Below are positions 22,237-31,264 of a stretch of 33,523 bases of DNA, one piece after another (position 1 is the first letter of the stretch; each line of letters opens with the position of its first letter). The DNA is from Nitrospiraceae bacterium. Lineage in GTDB: Bacteria; Nitrospirota; Nitrospiria; Nitrospirales; Nitrospiraceae. A program made the translations under genes and the position numbers. The stretch is taken from positions 1 through 33,523 of the forward strand of contig DASPUC010000040.1 of the NCBI GenBank assembly GCA_035623075.1. Direction: 5' to 3'. The notes under the pieces were generated by a model. That model was given only the letters and a program-made list of their open reading frames with translations, had not been told where the DNA came from and did no database searches.

Positions 22237-22253
22237 GTTAACCTGGAGTTAAC
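22237..22253. promoter_or_regulatory. Pair of GTTAAC half-sites upstream of the PstS-like gene
   Basis: Perfect GTTAAC occurs at 22237 and 22248, 11 bp apart, 71-87 bases before the PstS-like start. The half-site is a palindrome, so its direction cannot be told. Confidence 0.5.
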
Positions 22254-22323
22254 AATTCATTGATCTGCCGGCAAAGAAAACCCAGTAGGCTGAATGGGAT
22301 AGAGACTCTGGAAGGGATTGTTG

Positions 22324-23418
22324 ATGAACGCAAATCGGTTGAGAACACGACAGATAGGGTTAGGACGGCTCATCCTCTACGGCTTTTCCCCTGCTTTAGT
22401 TGGAGTCTGTATCCTCCTGGGACTGAGTTTTGCTCTGCCACCTCAATCGTCCGGGCAGTTGAAGCCACCGCTGGACCCCCAAATCCCCCCCTACCAGCCC
22501 GTCAGCAGTCTGACTGCTGGTGCGCTCTCGGTCGCAGGGTCGGAAACCATGGAGCCATTGACAAAATCGTGGGCCAAAGACCTCCAACAGCTGTATCCCG
22601 GCTTGGCTATCAAGGTCGAGAGCAGAGGATCAGAGACGGGATTGGCTGCCCTGCTGGAAGGGAAAGCCCAGATTGCCGCGATGTCTCGGCGCATGAACCA
22701 ACAGGAAATCGTCGAATTCAAGCGGGAGTTTGGCTACGAACCGGTCGAAGTTCCGGTCGCGGTGGATGCGCTGGCCGTCTTCGTCCATATCGACAATCCG
22801 ATCGAAGGACTCTCCCTCGACCAACTTGACGCGATGTTCTCGAAAGAGCGTCGGCGAGGGCTGCAATACCCCATCAACACGTGGGGAGAGGCGCTGCTCC
22901 TCGATGAAGCATGGACCAACGCTCCGGTTCATCTCTACGGAAGCAACGGAAATTCCGGCACGGCCTCGTTCTTCAAGGAGCACGTGTTGAAGGGAGCACC
23001 GACCAAGGACACCATGACGGTGGTTGCCGGCTCCGCCTCGGTGGTTGTGGAACTGGTGAAGGATCGGCTCGGAATCGGAGTCAGCGGAATCGGCTATCGA
23101 ATTTCAGGCATCCGTCCCGTCCCTATCGCCTCGGTCCAAGGAGGTCGATATGTTCAGCCAAGCTTTCAATCTGCAATGGACGGCTCGTATCCTTTGAGAC
23201 GGAACCTCTATCTGTATATCAATAGACCGCCCAAGATTGCCGCCCCTCCCTCACTCAGCGAATATGTCAAGTTCGCGCTCAGCCAACAGGGCCAACAAAT
23301 TGTCTTGGCTCACGGATACTTTCCCCTTCCGACCACTGAGCTCAATCGGCTGACCAAGTTATGGACGACCCCCGTGCGAGCCGCTGCCACGGACCAACCA
23401 GCTAAAACCCACGACTAG
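22324..23418 (+). CDS. PstS-like phosphate-binding protein
   Basis: The 364-residue protein has an N-terminal hydrophobic segment (ILYGFSPALVGVCILLGLSF), so it is exported, and the PBP-like fold of PstS. Landmarks are SVAGSETMEPLTKSWA, KVESRGSETGLAALLEGKAQ and IAAMSRRMN, VDALAVFVHIDNP, YGSNGNSGTASFFKEHVL and GIGVSGIGYR. SGSET- and GNSGT-type motifs bind phosphate in PstS. The ATG at 22324 has GAAGGG upstream at good spacing. No pstC, pstA or pstB follows in the window; the next gene is a lipoprotein. Pho-box-like half-sites lie upstream. It could be a high-affinity scavenging protein or a signal-type relative of PstS. Confidence 0.85.
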   Translation: MNANRLRTRQIGLGRLILYGFSPALVGVCILLGLSFALPPQSSGQLKPPLDPQIPPYQPVSSLTAGALSVAGSETMEPLTKSWAKDLQQLYPGLAIKVESRGSETGLAALLEGKAQIAAMSRRMNQQEIVEFKREFGYEPVEVPVAVDALAVFVHIDNPIEGLSLDQLDAMFSKERRRGLQYPINTWGEALLLDEAWTNAPVHLYGSNGNSGTASFFKEHVLKGAPTKDTMTVVAGSASVVVELVKDRLGIGVSGIGYRISGIRPVPIASVQGGRYVQPSFQSAMDGSYPLRRNLYLYINRPPKIAAPPSLSEYVKFALSQQGQQIVLAHGYFPLPTTELNRLTKLWTTPVRAAATDQPAKTHD

Positions 23419-23471
23419 GTCCCGTTGACGGCACCACCGTTTCATGTCAGCGTGTAGGAGCTGGTCCTACC

Positions 23472-24173
23472 ATGAACCGACTCATCCGCTATGCTCTCTG
23501 TGTTTCCATCACCACGGGACCGATCGTCGCGTGTAGTCCTACTCAGTTCACTACCGTTACGATCTATGAGACACCCGCCAGATACGTCCGGTTAGAGTTT
23601 GATCGGACTGTCAAAAAAGGAATGGAGCACTCGCATCCGATCTCACTCACACCCGAACAGGTTGCTGCCGTCCTCGGGGGAGTGCGGATCGATGAACCAC
23701 TGGCGAAACTCCCTGTGTATGATGACATGAGCGTACCCCGTGTCCATCAGGCCTTCACCGACGCAGAAATCGCATTCCTTGCCCCGCTTCTGGCGCAAGC
23801 TCTGAGTCAAGCGACCCCGGAAGAAGTCGTGACCTTCTATCACACTCGAGACCTGTCGGCCCTTTCTCGAGAAGTCACATCCGGAGGAGTATTCGTGCAA
23901 GGCGATGAACTACACCTGATTCTCGCGAATTATCGGTCGCATACCCACTATAAGGCCGATTATGGCACTGCTGAAACCCAGGATGACCGGCTCACACCGA
24001 TGCAATCGCTGGCGCCTCAACGCGGCCGCCTCGGTTTTGTACCGTACTCGGCGCAACGAGAACGATCATCTGGAATCTGGGAGAAGCTCTTTCAATACGA
24101 CCATCGTGAGCTCACGATTTTGTATAAGCAATTGCCGCCGCGTGCACTGACCCAGGCAGGGTCTCCCCCATAG
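23472..24173 (+). CDS. Lipoprotein of unknown function, downstream of PstS-like gene
   Basis: The 233-residue product starts MNRLIRYALCVSITTGPIVA with a lipobox IVAC, so it should be a lipoprotein. The mature part has ETPARYVRLEFDRTVKKG, SLTPEQVAAVLGGVRIDEPL, FLAPLLAQALSQATPEEVVTF and QGDELHLILANYR, a mixed alpha/beta pattern. I do not recognise the family. It follows the PstS-like gene by 53 bases on the same strand and is probably co-transcribed, which suggests an envelope role linked to phosphate. The porin gene converges on it, leaving 26 bases between the stops. GGAG lies about 11 bases before the ATG. Confidence 0.7.
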   Translation: MNRLIRYALCVSITTGPIVACSPTQFTTVTIYETPARYVRLEFDRTVKKGMEHSHPISLTPEQVAAVLGGVRIDEPLAKLPVYDDMSVPRVHQAFTDAEIAFLAPLLAQALSQATPEEVVTFYHTRDLSALSREVTSGGVFVQGDELHLILANYRSHTHYKADYGTAETQDDRLTPMQSLAPQRGRLGFVPYSAQRERSSGIWEKLFQYDHRELTILYKQLPPRALTQAGSPP

Positions 24174-24199
24174 CACGAGCAACCGGCCGTCGCAGATTT

Positions 24200-25690
24200 T
24201 CAGAAATTCCATTGCAGTTGGAAGCGGAGCAAGTTGCCGGTTTGAAGTTGATAGGGGGTCTGCGTACAAGCGATTCCACTGCCAGCACCAGAACCGCAAG
24301 ATGCTCCGGGAATCGCAGGAAGCTGCGAAGGATCATCCGACGTGCGCTGCGTCCAGGAATAGGCGACGGTCAACTCCAGCGCTGCGTTAAATTGATACTC
24401 TAATCCGAATTCGGTCTCACGCACGCTATAACGAGGCGCATTGTTTTCAAACTTCTTCCCGCCGAAATATTCTTGCCATCGAATATAAGGGAAGATACTC
24501 AGACAATAGGTATCACATTGGTAGTTGTAATAGAGCTGCAGATACCCGCCGCGCAAACTGCCGACCTCAACCTGGGTTCGCTCTGTGTTCAATTGAGGCC
24601 CTCGTCCGATTGTATATTCTCCTTGAAGGCCGAACGGTTGCGGAAACACGACAAAATGCCAGGCTACCCGCTCATCGAGATAGTTCCCGTTATTCGTGAT
24701 AAACGGAGACACCGGCACGGGAGTAATGATGTTGGAATTTGGAAAGACCGGAGTGGTTGAGACCACATACTGCCCTGTATACGCATCCATCCCGATCTCG
24801 ACGACCTGCCCATTCGAAAACTCATGCGGATAGGACGAATGAACAATGACATGTTTGTTCTTGTTGAGTTCCGTCGTGTTACTCAGATTCGAGTTGCCAT
24901 TGTAGACGCCGAGACCGAGCATTCCATAATCACCTGATCCCTTGAGTCCGCTCTCGGCAAGACGCCGAAAGCGTTCGCGAATGATCGTCGGGCTGTAGTA
25001 GAGAAAGAGCCCGACATCCCGCTCATTGAGTTGCGCGCTGTTGATCGCATCGGTACGGTCGAACGCAAGGCGGTTTTGGCTTGATTGCAGGGTCTCGAAT
25101 CCAAAGGGCACCTTCGACTGCCCGGCCCTGATCCGCCACTCCTTGTTCGGGGTCAAGTAGAGATCGGCATAGAAATCGCGTAACACAGGTGTATTATTCG
25201 TCCCCGTATTATTGTTATTTCCCATGGTCGATTGGGTGCCCGTACCATTGGCTGTATTGGTGCCGGTCATCTCCGCGAATTCTTCCTGCACATAGATAAA
25301 GACCCGATCATGCGGTTGTCCGCTCACGATTAACCGAGCCCGTCGCAAGGAAAACTGATCGTTCCGTCCTAGAGCCCGGTCACCTTGATCGTTGATAAGC
25401 AGGGAATTATTCTGAGTTTCAAACCGGAACTGTGCATATCCTCGAATGCTGATTTTTTCGTACCATCTCTCTCGAACCGGGACATCTCCTACACTCCTGC
25501 TTTCCTCCAGCGCCTTAGCCTGCTGCTTCTCTTCTTCTGCTTTCAGCTTCACCCACTGATCGATCGTGATCTGCTTGTTTTCGAGCAGAAAGTCTTCGAG
25601 GCTGCCCGCCTGCGCCGGCACCCAGGCCGCGACGAGTCCCCCGAGGGCCAGCAGTCCCATCCCTCCCAGTCTTCGACTGGTCCGTCCCAT
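24200..25690 (-). CDS. Phosphate-selective porin O/P-type outer-membrane protein
   Basis: A 496-residue outer-membrane barrel of the OprO/OprP type. It has a signal peptide (MGLLALGGLVAAWVPAQAG), a short coiled region (QWVKLKAEEEKQQAKALEES), then ISIRGYAQFRFETQNN, SLRRARLIVSGQPHDRVFIY, DFYADLYLTPNKEWRIRAGQ with SKVPFGFE, and many alternating beta strands ending in an aromatic Phe (LQWNF). An Asn/Thr-rich insert around residues 145-165 is likely a loop. The ATG at 25690 has AAGGGG five bases upstream; a second ATG at 25705 is weaker. Anion selectivity is inferred from the family and the Pho-box-like array upstream. Confidence 0.85.
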   Translation of the reverse strand: MGRTSRRLGGMGLLALGGLVAAWVPAQAGSLEDFLLENKQITIDQWVKLKAEEEKQQAKALEESRSVGDVPVRERWYEKISIRGYAQFRFETQNNSLLINDQGDRALGRNDQFSLRRARLIVSGQPHDRVFIYVQEEFAEMTGTNTANGTGTQSTMGNNNNTGTNNTPVLRDFYADLYLTPNKEWRIRAGQSKVPFGFETLQSSQNRLAFDRTDAINSAQLNERDVGLFLYYSPTIIRERFRRLAESGLKGSGDYGMLGLGVYNGNSNLSNTTELNKNKHVIVHSSYPHEFSNGQVVEIGMDAYTGQYVVSTTPVFPNSNIITPVPVSPFITNNGNYLDERVAWHFVVFPQPFGLQGEYTIGRGPQLNTERTQVEVGSLRGGYLQLYYNYQCDTYCLSIFPYIRWQEYFGGKKFENNAPRYSVRETEFGLEYQFNAALELTVAYSWTQRTSDDPSQLPAIPGASCGSGAGSGIACTQTPYQLQTGNLLRFQLQWNF

Positions 25691-25746
25691 ACAATCCCCT
25701 TCCATGCCTGCTTAGGAGAATGGCGGAAGGAGAATATGAAGAGACG

Positions 25747-25785
25747 ATTACAGCCAAGTTACGGCTGTCTCCAGTCTCCGTTAAC
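25747..25785 (-). promoter_or_regulatory. Pho-box-like array upstream of the porin
   Basis: ATTACA (25747), GTTACG (25758) and GTTAAC (25780) sit on an 11-bp grid, with a degenerate unit at 25769. The array is 57-95 bases before the porin ATG. Confidence 0.5.
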
Positions 25786-25848
25786 TCCCTGGATGCTGGG
25801 AACAGAATGAGGGCATCAATCCGGTTGCATGGACGAGCGAATCGAACA

Positions 25849-27378
25849 CTACAGGGGGATTCGGAGGAGCTGTACCCAGCTTTTCGTCACGGAGCGGAAC
25901 CAAGACCCGCTGAGAGGACTGACAAGTATGGAGGACCATGCCCTTGACGACGAAAGTTGACCAAGGCGGGCCGCTGTGTCAAGGAAGGTGGGGGCATCCT
26001 TCTGAAGGACCTTGTAATGCGCAAGCGCCTGCTCGGTCCATCCGAGCCGCTCATAGATACGAGCCAGCAAGTATCGGATCTGCCGGCGCTCACCATCTGT
26101 GCCTTTGTTGTCCTTCAACAATTGTCTTAACAACGCTGCCGCATCGTCCAGGCGATCCAGAGCCTTATAACAGAGTGCCGTCTGAACATCAGACCTCACC
26201 GCCATCGCCGGTTCCTGGCGGGCGTGATCGAAGCAGGCAATAGCCTGTCGATACTGCCTCGCTTCCTTATGGGCGAGCCCCTGTTGGTAGGATGATGTGG
26301 GTGCGCTCTCGTCCCTCACTTTCGGTTTCTGTCTCGTTGTGGTGGTCTTCTCCGCCGTTGCCGACAAAGCTTGTTCTATTTCCTTCTGTTCCGGCTCGGG
26401 CGTGGGCAAGTGTGCGAGCGACGAGGAGGTGAGAGGCAGAATCCCACTGGCTACCCGGTCTGTGGCCGACTGCATTACTAGACCCGCCGCGACCGACGAA
26501 GCTTCTTCTTTTTCCTTCTGCTCCGCCTCAGGCGTCAGCAAGTCTGCGACCGACGAGGAGGTGAGAGGCAGAATCCCACTGGCTGCCCGGTCTGTGGCCG
26601 CTCTCATCACCAGACCCGCCGTGACCACGCGTGCCTGTTCGGCAAAACCATAGGCCATTGAGACATCGCACACCTGGTTGATCAATCGTGCGTTACCACC
26701 AGCCAGCCGATGCACGACGCGACAGGCCAGCTCCGTCATCACGGCCCTGGTCATGCCGGCCACCACCAGTCGATGACGAACGTAACGGGGTGTCTCGCCT
26801 TCGTCAAACGGCTCGAGATGGTAATCGACCGAGATGCGCTGGGCGAATTGAACCAAATCACCTCGCTGCAATAAGGCCCGCAACCCGGGCTGACCTGAGA
26901 GAATGATTTGAAGGGACTGCCGTCGGCCATCGTTCAGATTCGACAACAGCCTGAGTTCTTCAAGCATGGCCGAACCCAGATTCTGGGCTTCGTCCACCAC
27001 CAGCACGACACGCCGACGCTGCTCGTATTCGTGGGCAAGGAAGGCCGTGAACGTCCGGTACAGTTCAACACTGTCCATCCCTTTGCCATTCAAATTGAAC
27101 GCCATCAAAACCCAGGGCATGAGCGACCCGAGACCAGCATGCGTATTCGACAGCATTCCGACTACGACCTGATGTTGTGATTGATCAAGGATGGCATTGA
27201 GCAGTGTGGTCTTGCCTGTACCCGGTTCCCCGGTGATGACGGTAAACACCGCTCGGTTGAGCAGCCCGTACTCCAACAGACTCAGGGCCAACTTGTGCTG
27301 TGTCCCGAGATACAGAAATCCCGGATCGGGAACCAGAGAGAAGGGGTTCGTTCGAAGTCCGTAGAACGATTCGTACAT
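25849..27378 (-). CDS. ExeA-like ATPase of PEP-CTERM/exopolysaccharide loci, with TPR tail
   Basis: A 509-residue protein. The N-terminal 250 residues are an ExeA/GspA-type AAA ATPase: MYESFYGLRTNPFSLVPDPG, Walker A GEPGTGKTT at 50-58, Walker B VVLVVDEAQN (Asp129-Glu130) and SGQPGLRALL. Such ATPases accompany exosortase (XrtA) exopolysaccharide loci. Then come two near-identical 44-residue units (254-297 and 298-341), a Thr/Lys linker and TPR-like helices (about 365-470: QQGLAHKEARQYRQAIACFD and following). The TPR tail and the duplication are unusual for this family, as far as I know. It starts 15 bases after the kinase-like gene stop. Confidence 0.85.
   Translation of the reverse strand: MYESFYGLRTNPFSLVPDPGFLYLGTQHKLALSLLEYGLLNRAVFTVITGEPGTGKTTLLNAILDQSQHQVVVGMLSNTHAGLGSLMPWVLMAFNLNGKGMDSVELYRTFTAFLAHEYEQRRRVVLVVDEAQNLGSAMLEELRLLSNLNDGRRQSLQIILSGQPGLRALLQRGDLVQFAQRISVDYHLEPFDEGETPRYVRHRLVVAGMTRAVMTELACRVVHRLAGGNARLINQVCDVSMAYGFAEQARVVTAGLVMRAATDRAASGILPLTSSSVADLLTPEAEQKEKEEASSVAAGLVMQSATDRVASGILPLTSSSLAHLPTPEPEQKEIEQALSATAEKTTTTRQKPKVRDESAPTSSYQQGLAHKEARQYRQAIACFDHARQEPAMAVRSDVQTALCYKALDRLDDAAALLRQLLKDNKGTDGERRQIRYLLARIYERLGWTEQALAHYKVLQKDAPTFLDTAARLGQLSSSRAWSSILVSPLSGSWFRSVTKSWVQLLRIPL
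26356..26619 (-). repeat. Tandem 132-bp duplication inside the ATPase gene
   Basis: Two in-frame units of 132 bp code for residues 254-297 and 298-341. Long identical runs, such as CGACGAGGAGGTGAGAGGCA at 26419 and 26551, lie exactly 132 bp apart. Each encodes AGLVM, SGILPLTSSS and a TPExEQKE segment. Confidence 0.85.
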
Positions 27379-27392
27379 ACAGAGGCTCTACC

Positions 27393-28229
27393 TCATCTCT
27401 CTTGTTCCACTGCTGTGGCACGTTTCACTTTGGACAAGCTCAGTTGGTCGCGGCCGGCTTTGTTCAGGACGGTTCCCAGAATCGGTGCCCCTCCCTTCAG
27501 CACCTGTATCGCTTGCTGGAGGTCGGGTCCCGAAGTTTTGCTGTCTTCCACAACGAGAAGCAACGCGTCCAGTCGTGGACTGAATGCCAGAACATCCGGT
27601 CGATCAAGCACGGGAGGGAGATCGAACACCACCACCCGCGATGGGTATCGATGCTTCAGCTCCTTCACAAGTGCGGTCATGCGTGGAGAGGTAAGGACTT
27701 CGGCCGACTGTTTCGTCACTCGGCCGCCCTGCAACACAATCAGTCGCCCGAGACCAGGATGGAACAGCACGTCCTCGACTGATCGGCCGTCCAAGAGACA
27801 CTCCACTAATCCTTCGCCAGGGATCAGGCCGAATTCCTCATGAATGCGGGGAGCACGCAGGTCTGCATCCACCAAGAGAACCGTTTGGGTTGGTTCGCTC
27901 GCCAAGGCAATCGCCAAGTTAATCGACGTAAGAGTTTTCCCCTCTCCGTCCCGTGGGCTCGTCACTCCCAGCATGTTCCACCCGTTCTCCTGTAACCGGT
28001 GCAGCACTTGGGTTCTGAGGATCTTGTAGGCATCCGCGAATGGCGAATGGTGCCCCGTCAGTATTCGGTGCCGCTGCAGGACATCTTCGTCGATCGCAAC
28101 TGAACGCGTACGAGAATACATCACTTCGGGGCCAGACGCCGCGGACCGGTCCGACCGAGGAGGCGCGGGTGCAGCATGCTGCTGCTCCTTGAATCGGTCC
28201 ATCGCACTCTGGAGTTTGTCCATGATCAT
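27393..28229 (-). CDS. BY-kinase-like ATPase of the exopolysaccharide locus
   Basis: A 278-residue MinD/ParA-fold protein like the cytoplasmic part of bacterial tyrosine kinases (CpsD/EpsG, XrtA-associated autokinases). It has Walker A SPRDGEGKT (91-99), Walker A' LLVDADLRAPRIH (118 on) and a Walker B-like VVVFDLPPVLDRPD. The C-terminal Tyr cluster expected of an active autokinase is absent; the tail is KVKRATAVEQER. A transmembrane partner, the Wzz-like protein, is encoded 19 bases upstream on the same strand. It would control polymer length and export. The start has AGGAGA ten bases upstream; the next in-frame ATG two codons later is possible. Confidence 0.85.
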   Translation of the reverse strand: MIMDKLQSAMDRFKEQQHAAPAPPRSDRSAASGPEVMYSRTRSVAIDEDVLQRHRILTGHHSPFADAYKILRTQVLHRLQENGWNMLGVTSPRDGEGKTLTSINLAIALASEPTQTVLLVDADLRAPRIHEEFGLIPGEGLVECLLDGRSVEDVLFHPGLGRLIVLQGGRVTKQSAEVLTSPRMTALVKELKHRYPSRVVVFDLPPVLDRPDVLAFSPRLDALLLVVEDSKTSGPDLQQAIQVLKGGAPILGTVLNKAGRDQLSLSKVKRATAVEQER

Positions 28230-28248
28230 AAACGGAATCTCTCCTGTT

Positions 28249-29994
28249 TTATGTCAAGCCCAGTTTTCTCAGGGCGGCATACAAGACCACATCCAATGGG
28301 GTTCCCCTCGCCAGCACCGACACGAGCAGTAAGACCACGACGCCGGCACCCGCCAAGGCGAGTCTTCTTCTCTTGCGGAGCAGTCGCTGAAGATCGTCAT
28401 CCGTCGGCATATAGGGAATCACGGCCAGCGGCGGCAGCCCAGCAAGCCTACCGAGGTGCTCGCCGCCGCGAATCGAGCGGTCGAACTGTTCGCGCGCCGC
28501 GCCGCTTCCGATCCCACCAGCGACGGCAAGAATCGCGCCGAGCATCACGATCACCGGGCGATTCGGCCGTTCAGGTTTCTCAGGAAGGTCGGGCGGATCG
28601 ATGAGCGAGAATCGCTCGCCTTTTCTCTGAACCTCCAGCTCCTTGGAGACCTCGGCCTCAAGCAAGCGAGACGTGATCTCCTGGTGCTTGCGCACTGATT
28701 CTTCCCTGTTTCGGCTGAGATTGAGATAGGTGGGCTCGATTTCGACCGTTCGCTCAAGTCGACCGGCATAGTCATCGACTCTGCGCTTGATGCCCTCTCG
28801 TGATTTGCGAAGCGCTTGAAGCGAGGCAGTGGTCGATGAGAGTTGCGCGCGGATATTGATATAGGCGGGATTTTCGGGCTTGACGACCGGAGCTTGGATG
28901 CCCGCCTGCAAGACGTTATTCAGTTCTTGTTCGAGAGAAGCCACGATCTGGCGCGACCGGATCACATCAGGATGTTCCTCTCCATATCGATCGACGAGGG
29001 TCGCCAGACGGGCCTGTTCTGCATTGAGCCGCTTATGCAATTCCTCGGGCGTTGCGTGATGGCCGGTCTCTCGCTCCAGCGCGGCGATCTCCTGCTGCAT
29101 CTTGATCACGTCCGGATGCTCGGGCGAAAGATAGCCGCTCGCGCTCGCATACTGAGCCCGCAATGCCTTCAACCGTTCGCCCGAATCCAGCAGCCGCTCC
29201 CCACTGGCCGAGATGATCGGCGTGTGCGGCTTCAGCGTGGCCAACTCGCCCTCCAGGTAGGACTTCTTTTCCTCTAACGCCCTAATGTCACGGTCGGCAT
29301 CCAGCAGTTCGCGTTCTGCCTGGTTGAGCATCGTCATGTTGAGAGATATCAGCTCGGGCAGCGCTCCGTCAGCCTTCTGCTTGATCGCAGCCAGTTGCAA
29401 CTCCAACGCTCCGATACGTTCCGCCAGCTGCTCTGATTCTTTCCTCAAGAAAGCGGTGGTCTCTTGGGCATGCCGTTCGCGAGTCTTAAGATTTTCCCCC
29501 AGAAACAGACTCGTCAGCTCGTTGGCCACTTTCTGGGCAATCTCCGGACTTTCTCCATCATAGGACAGCGTGAAGGCGATCGTGGCCTGGGTCGGCGTTT
29601 GCGTGCGCTTGTCGATGATCTTCACATTGATGACGTCCACACGAATGTCATCGGTAAACCGCTTCAGCACATCTTCAGTGGGTTTACTTTGGCGCATTCC
29701 AGAGTACAGCCCGTATTGCTCGACGATCTTCCAAAGGGTCGACCGCGTCATGACCTGCTGCTTGATCGTCTCGATCCGCTGGTCGGCATAACTGGTGATG
29801 GCGGACCGCACAAGGTCAGGCGGGATTTCCTGTTCTTCGATGAGGATGGTCGCCGTTGAACGATAGACTGCTGGCAGCAGAAAGGCGAGCGTGACGCTGG
29901 CCATGAAGAGCACGGCGGTGACCGCTAATATCAGAGTTCGGCGACGGCGGAGGAGCGCGAGGTAATCATGTAGATTGTTCTGGGGTGTTTCCAT
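28249..29994 (-). CDS. Wzz-type polysaccharide chain-length determinant
   Basis: The 581-residue inner-membrane protein has an N-terminal Wzz domain with a membrane helix (LILAVTAVLFMASVTLAFLL, about 21-40), a long periplasmic coiled coil (about 170-460: LRKESEQLAERIGALELQLA and several similar stretches) and a second membrane region after the Pro-rich DLPEKPERPNRP (VIVMLGAILAVAGGIGSGAA). A further hydrophobic segment near 550 (LALAGAGVVVLLLVSVLA) ends the protein. This is the form associated with PEP-CTERM loci. No kinase domain is fused; it is the following gene. The ribosome-binding site is poor. Confidence 0.9.
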   Translation of the reverse strand: METPQNNLHDYLALLRRRRTLILAVTAVLFMASVTLAFLLPAVYRSTATILIEEQEIPPDLVRSAITSYADQRIETIKQQVMTRSTLWKIVEQYGLYSGMRQSKPTEDVLKRFTDDIRVDVINVKIIDKRTQTPTQATIAFTLSYDGESPEIAQKVANELTSLFLGENLKTRERHAQETTAFLRKESEQLAERIGALELQLAAIKQKADGALPELISLNMTMLNQAERELLDADRDIRALEEKKSYLEGELATLKPHTPIISASGERLLDSGERLKALRAQYASASGYLSPEHPDVIKMQQEIAALERETGHHATPEELHKRLNAEQARLATLVDRYGEEHPDVIRSRQIVASLEQELNNVLQAGIQAPVVKPENPAYINIRAQLSSTTASLQALRKSREGIKRRVDDYAGRLERTVEIEPTYLNLSRNREESVRKHQEITSRLLEAEVSKELEVQRKGERFSLIDPPDLPEKPERPNRPVIVMLGAILAVAGGIGSGAAREQFDRSIRGGEHLGRLAGLPPLAVIPYMPTDDDLQRLLRKRRRLALAGAGVVVLLLVSVLARGTPLDVVLYAALRKLGLT

Positions 29995-30026
29995 GGTGAC
30001 GCTCGTCTGTGACTAAGGTCTCCCTG

Positions 30027-31214
30027 TTATCGCGACACCGACCACTTGTCTCCCGTATAGGTCAACATGACAAAGGTGGAATTCGCATTGGCCCAAAAGT
30101 TGACACTGCCCACGGCGCGCTCCGCGTAGGTGTACCCCACACTGAGGGTCCACCATTGAGCGAACTTCCACGACACATTGGGATTAACGTTGATATAGCG
30201 AGTCTGAGGAAATGACCCGCCAGTCGACGCGACGGGCTGAGTAAAATATAACCCCCCGGTGAGGGAAGCGGTGAGATTCTCCGTCAGCCGATGAGAAATT
30301 GAGCCGGTGACTCGATCGGTCTGGACCAACAGGCCAAATCCGCTGGGATAGAGTTCACGCCCACCATCGAGCGAAATAGTCGACTGCTCGAACTCTTGTT
30401 TGATATTGGCGTTATACACCCAGACGACATCATGCTGAGTCAAAGAGCCGCCAGGGACCCCCCCCTTCGTAGATGTTATAAACTTCGGTCCCCCCGACAC
30501 AGTCGCGGAGAGCGACTCGGAAAAGTCATGAGACGCGCCGATTTTCACGCCCTCGTATGTCCATGTTTGTTGGATTTGTGAAGCGACGAAGTTGGTGGCT
30601 TCCCCGATCAATTTGATTTTGTCGTGCTCACGGAGTTCGTAGGACAATTCAGATGTCCCCCCGTTGGTCTGATAGTTCACGAGGCCAAGACTGAGTCCAT
30701 TCTGGTAGGTGGCATCCACAAACTGATACCCCACTTGCCAGCTTACTCGCTCCGCCAGCCCCACTGTCACACTCGGGTTCGCAGTCCACAGATTGCGCTG
30801 GGTAAACGTGAGTACCAAACCTGTCTGGCGCAATTCACTCATCAAGGTATTGTCACGGGTAAATCCACCGTCAAAGCCGAACTTTAGGCGTTCCCATTCG
30901 TACGAGGTTCTGACCGGGAACAACAGATTGGTGAACCCCCGATCCTGTTGACCGTAGTACTGGACAAAGTCTGCTTGGGCATTGCCTTCGATCATAAAGG
31001 ATTCCGTGGCACCCTTGAACTTGACCGCAGGACTTGTCCAATACCCCCACACTTCATTGTTGCCAGTGCTCAAGATCAGGTTACTGTTGTATACGCCCTT
31101 GACGTTGAACGAAGGCTCCGCCGACCATTCAGCCGACTGTGCCCTGTGACTGATGATGCCCAACAGAGTACTCACGACCATCCCTACAAGGAGAAGCCTG
31201 TGTAAATGCGACAT
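30027..31214 (-). CDS. Outer-membrane beta-barrel protein of the exopolysaccharide locus
   Basis: About 395 residues from the ATG at 31214 (a GTG at 31226 is an alternative). It has a signal peptide (HRLLLVGMVVSTLLGIIS, cleavage near QSA-EW) and then alternating aromatic beta strands: SFNVKGVYNSNLILST, ESFMIEGNAQADFVQYYGQQ, TSYEWERLKFGFDGGFTRDN and VGYTYAERAVGSVNFW. It ends in NSTFVMLTYTGDKWSVSR. This resembles the barrel found sporadically with PEP-CTERM systems (TIGR03016 type). It may help export polymer or anchor the secretion apparatus. It lies between the Wza-like and Wzz-like genes. Confidence 0.75.
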   Translation of the reverse strand: MSHLHRLLLVGMVVSTLLGIISHRAQSAEWSAEPSFNVKGVYNSNLILSTGNNEVWGYWTSPAVKFKGATESFMIEGNAQADFVQYYGQQDRGFTNLLFPVRTSYEWERLKFGFDGGFTRDNTLMSELRQTGLVLTFTQRNLWTANPSVTVGLAERVSWQVGYQFVDATYQNGLSLGLVNYQTNGGTSELSYELREHDKIKLIGEATNFVASQIQQTWTYEGVKIGASHDFSESLSATVSGGPKFITSTKGGVPGGSLTQHDVVWVYNANIKQEFEQSTISLDGGRELYPSGFGLLVQTDRVTGSISHRLTENLTASLTGGLYFTQPVASTGGSFPQTRYINVNPNVSWKFAQWWTLSVGYTYAERAVGSVNFWANANSTFVMLTYTGDKWSVSR

Positions 31215-31264
31215 CGGGCATCTCACTCCCTCACCGTCCGAGGGAGGGACCCCTTTTGCAGAAT

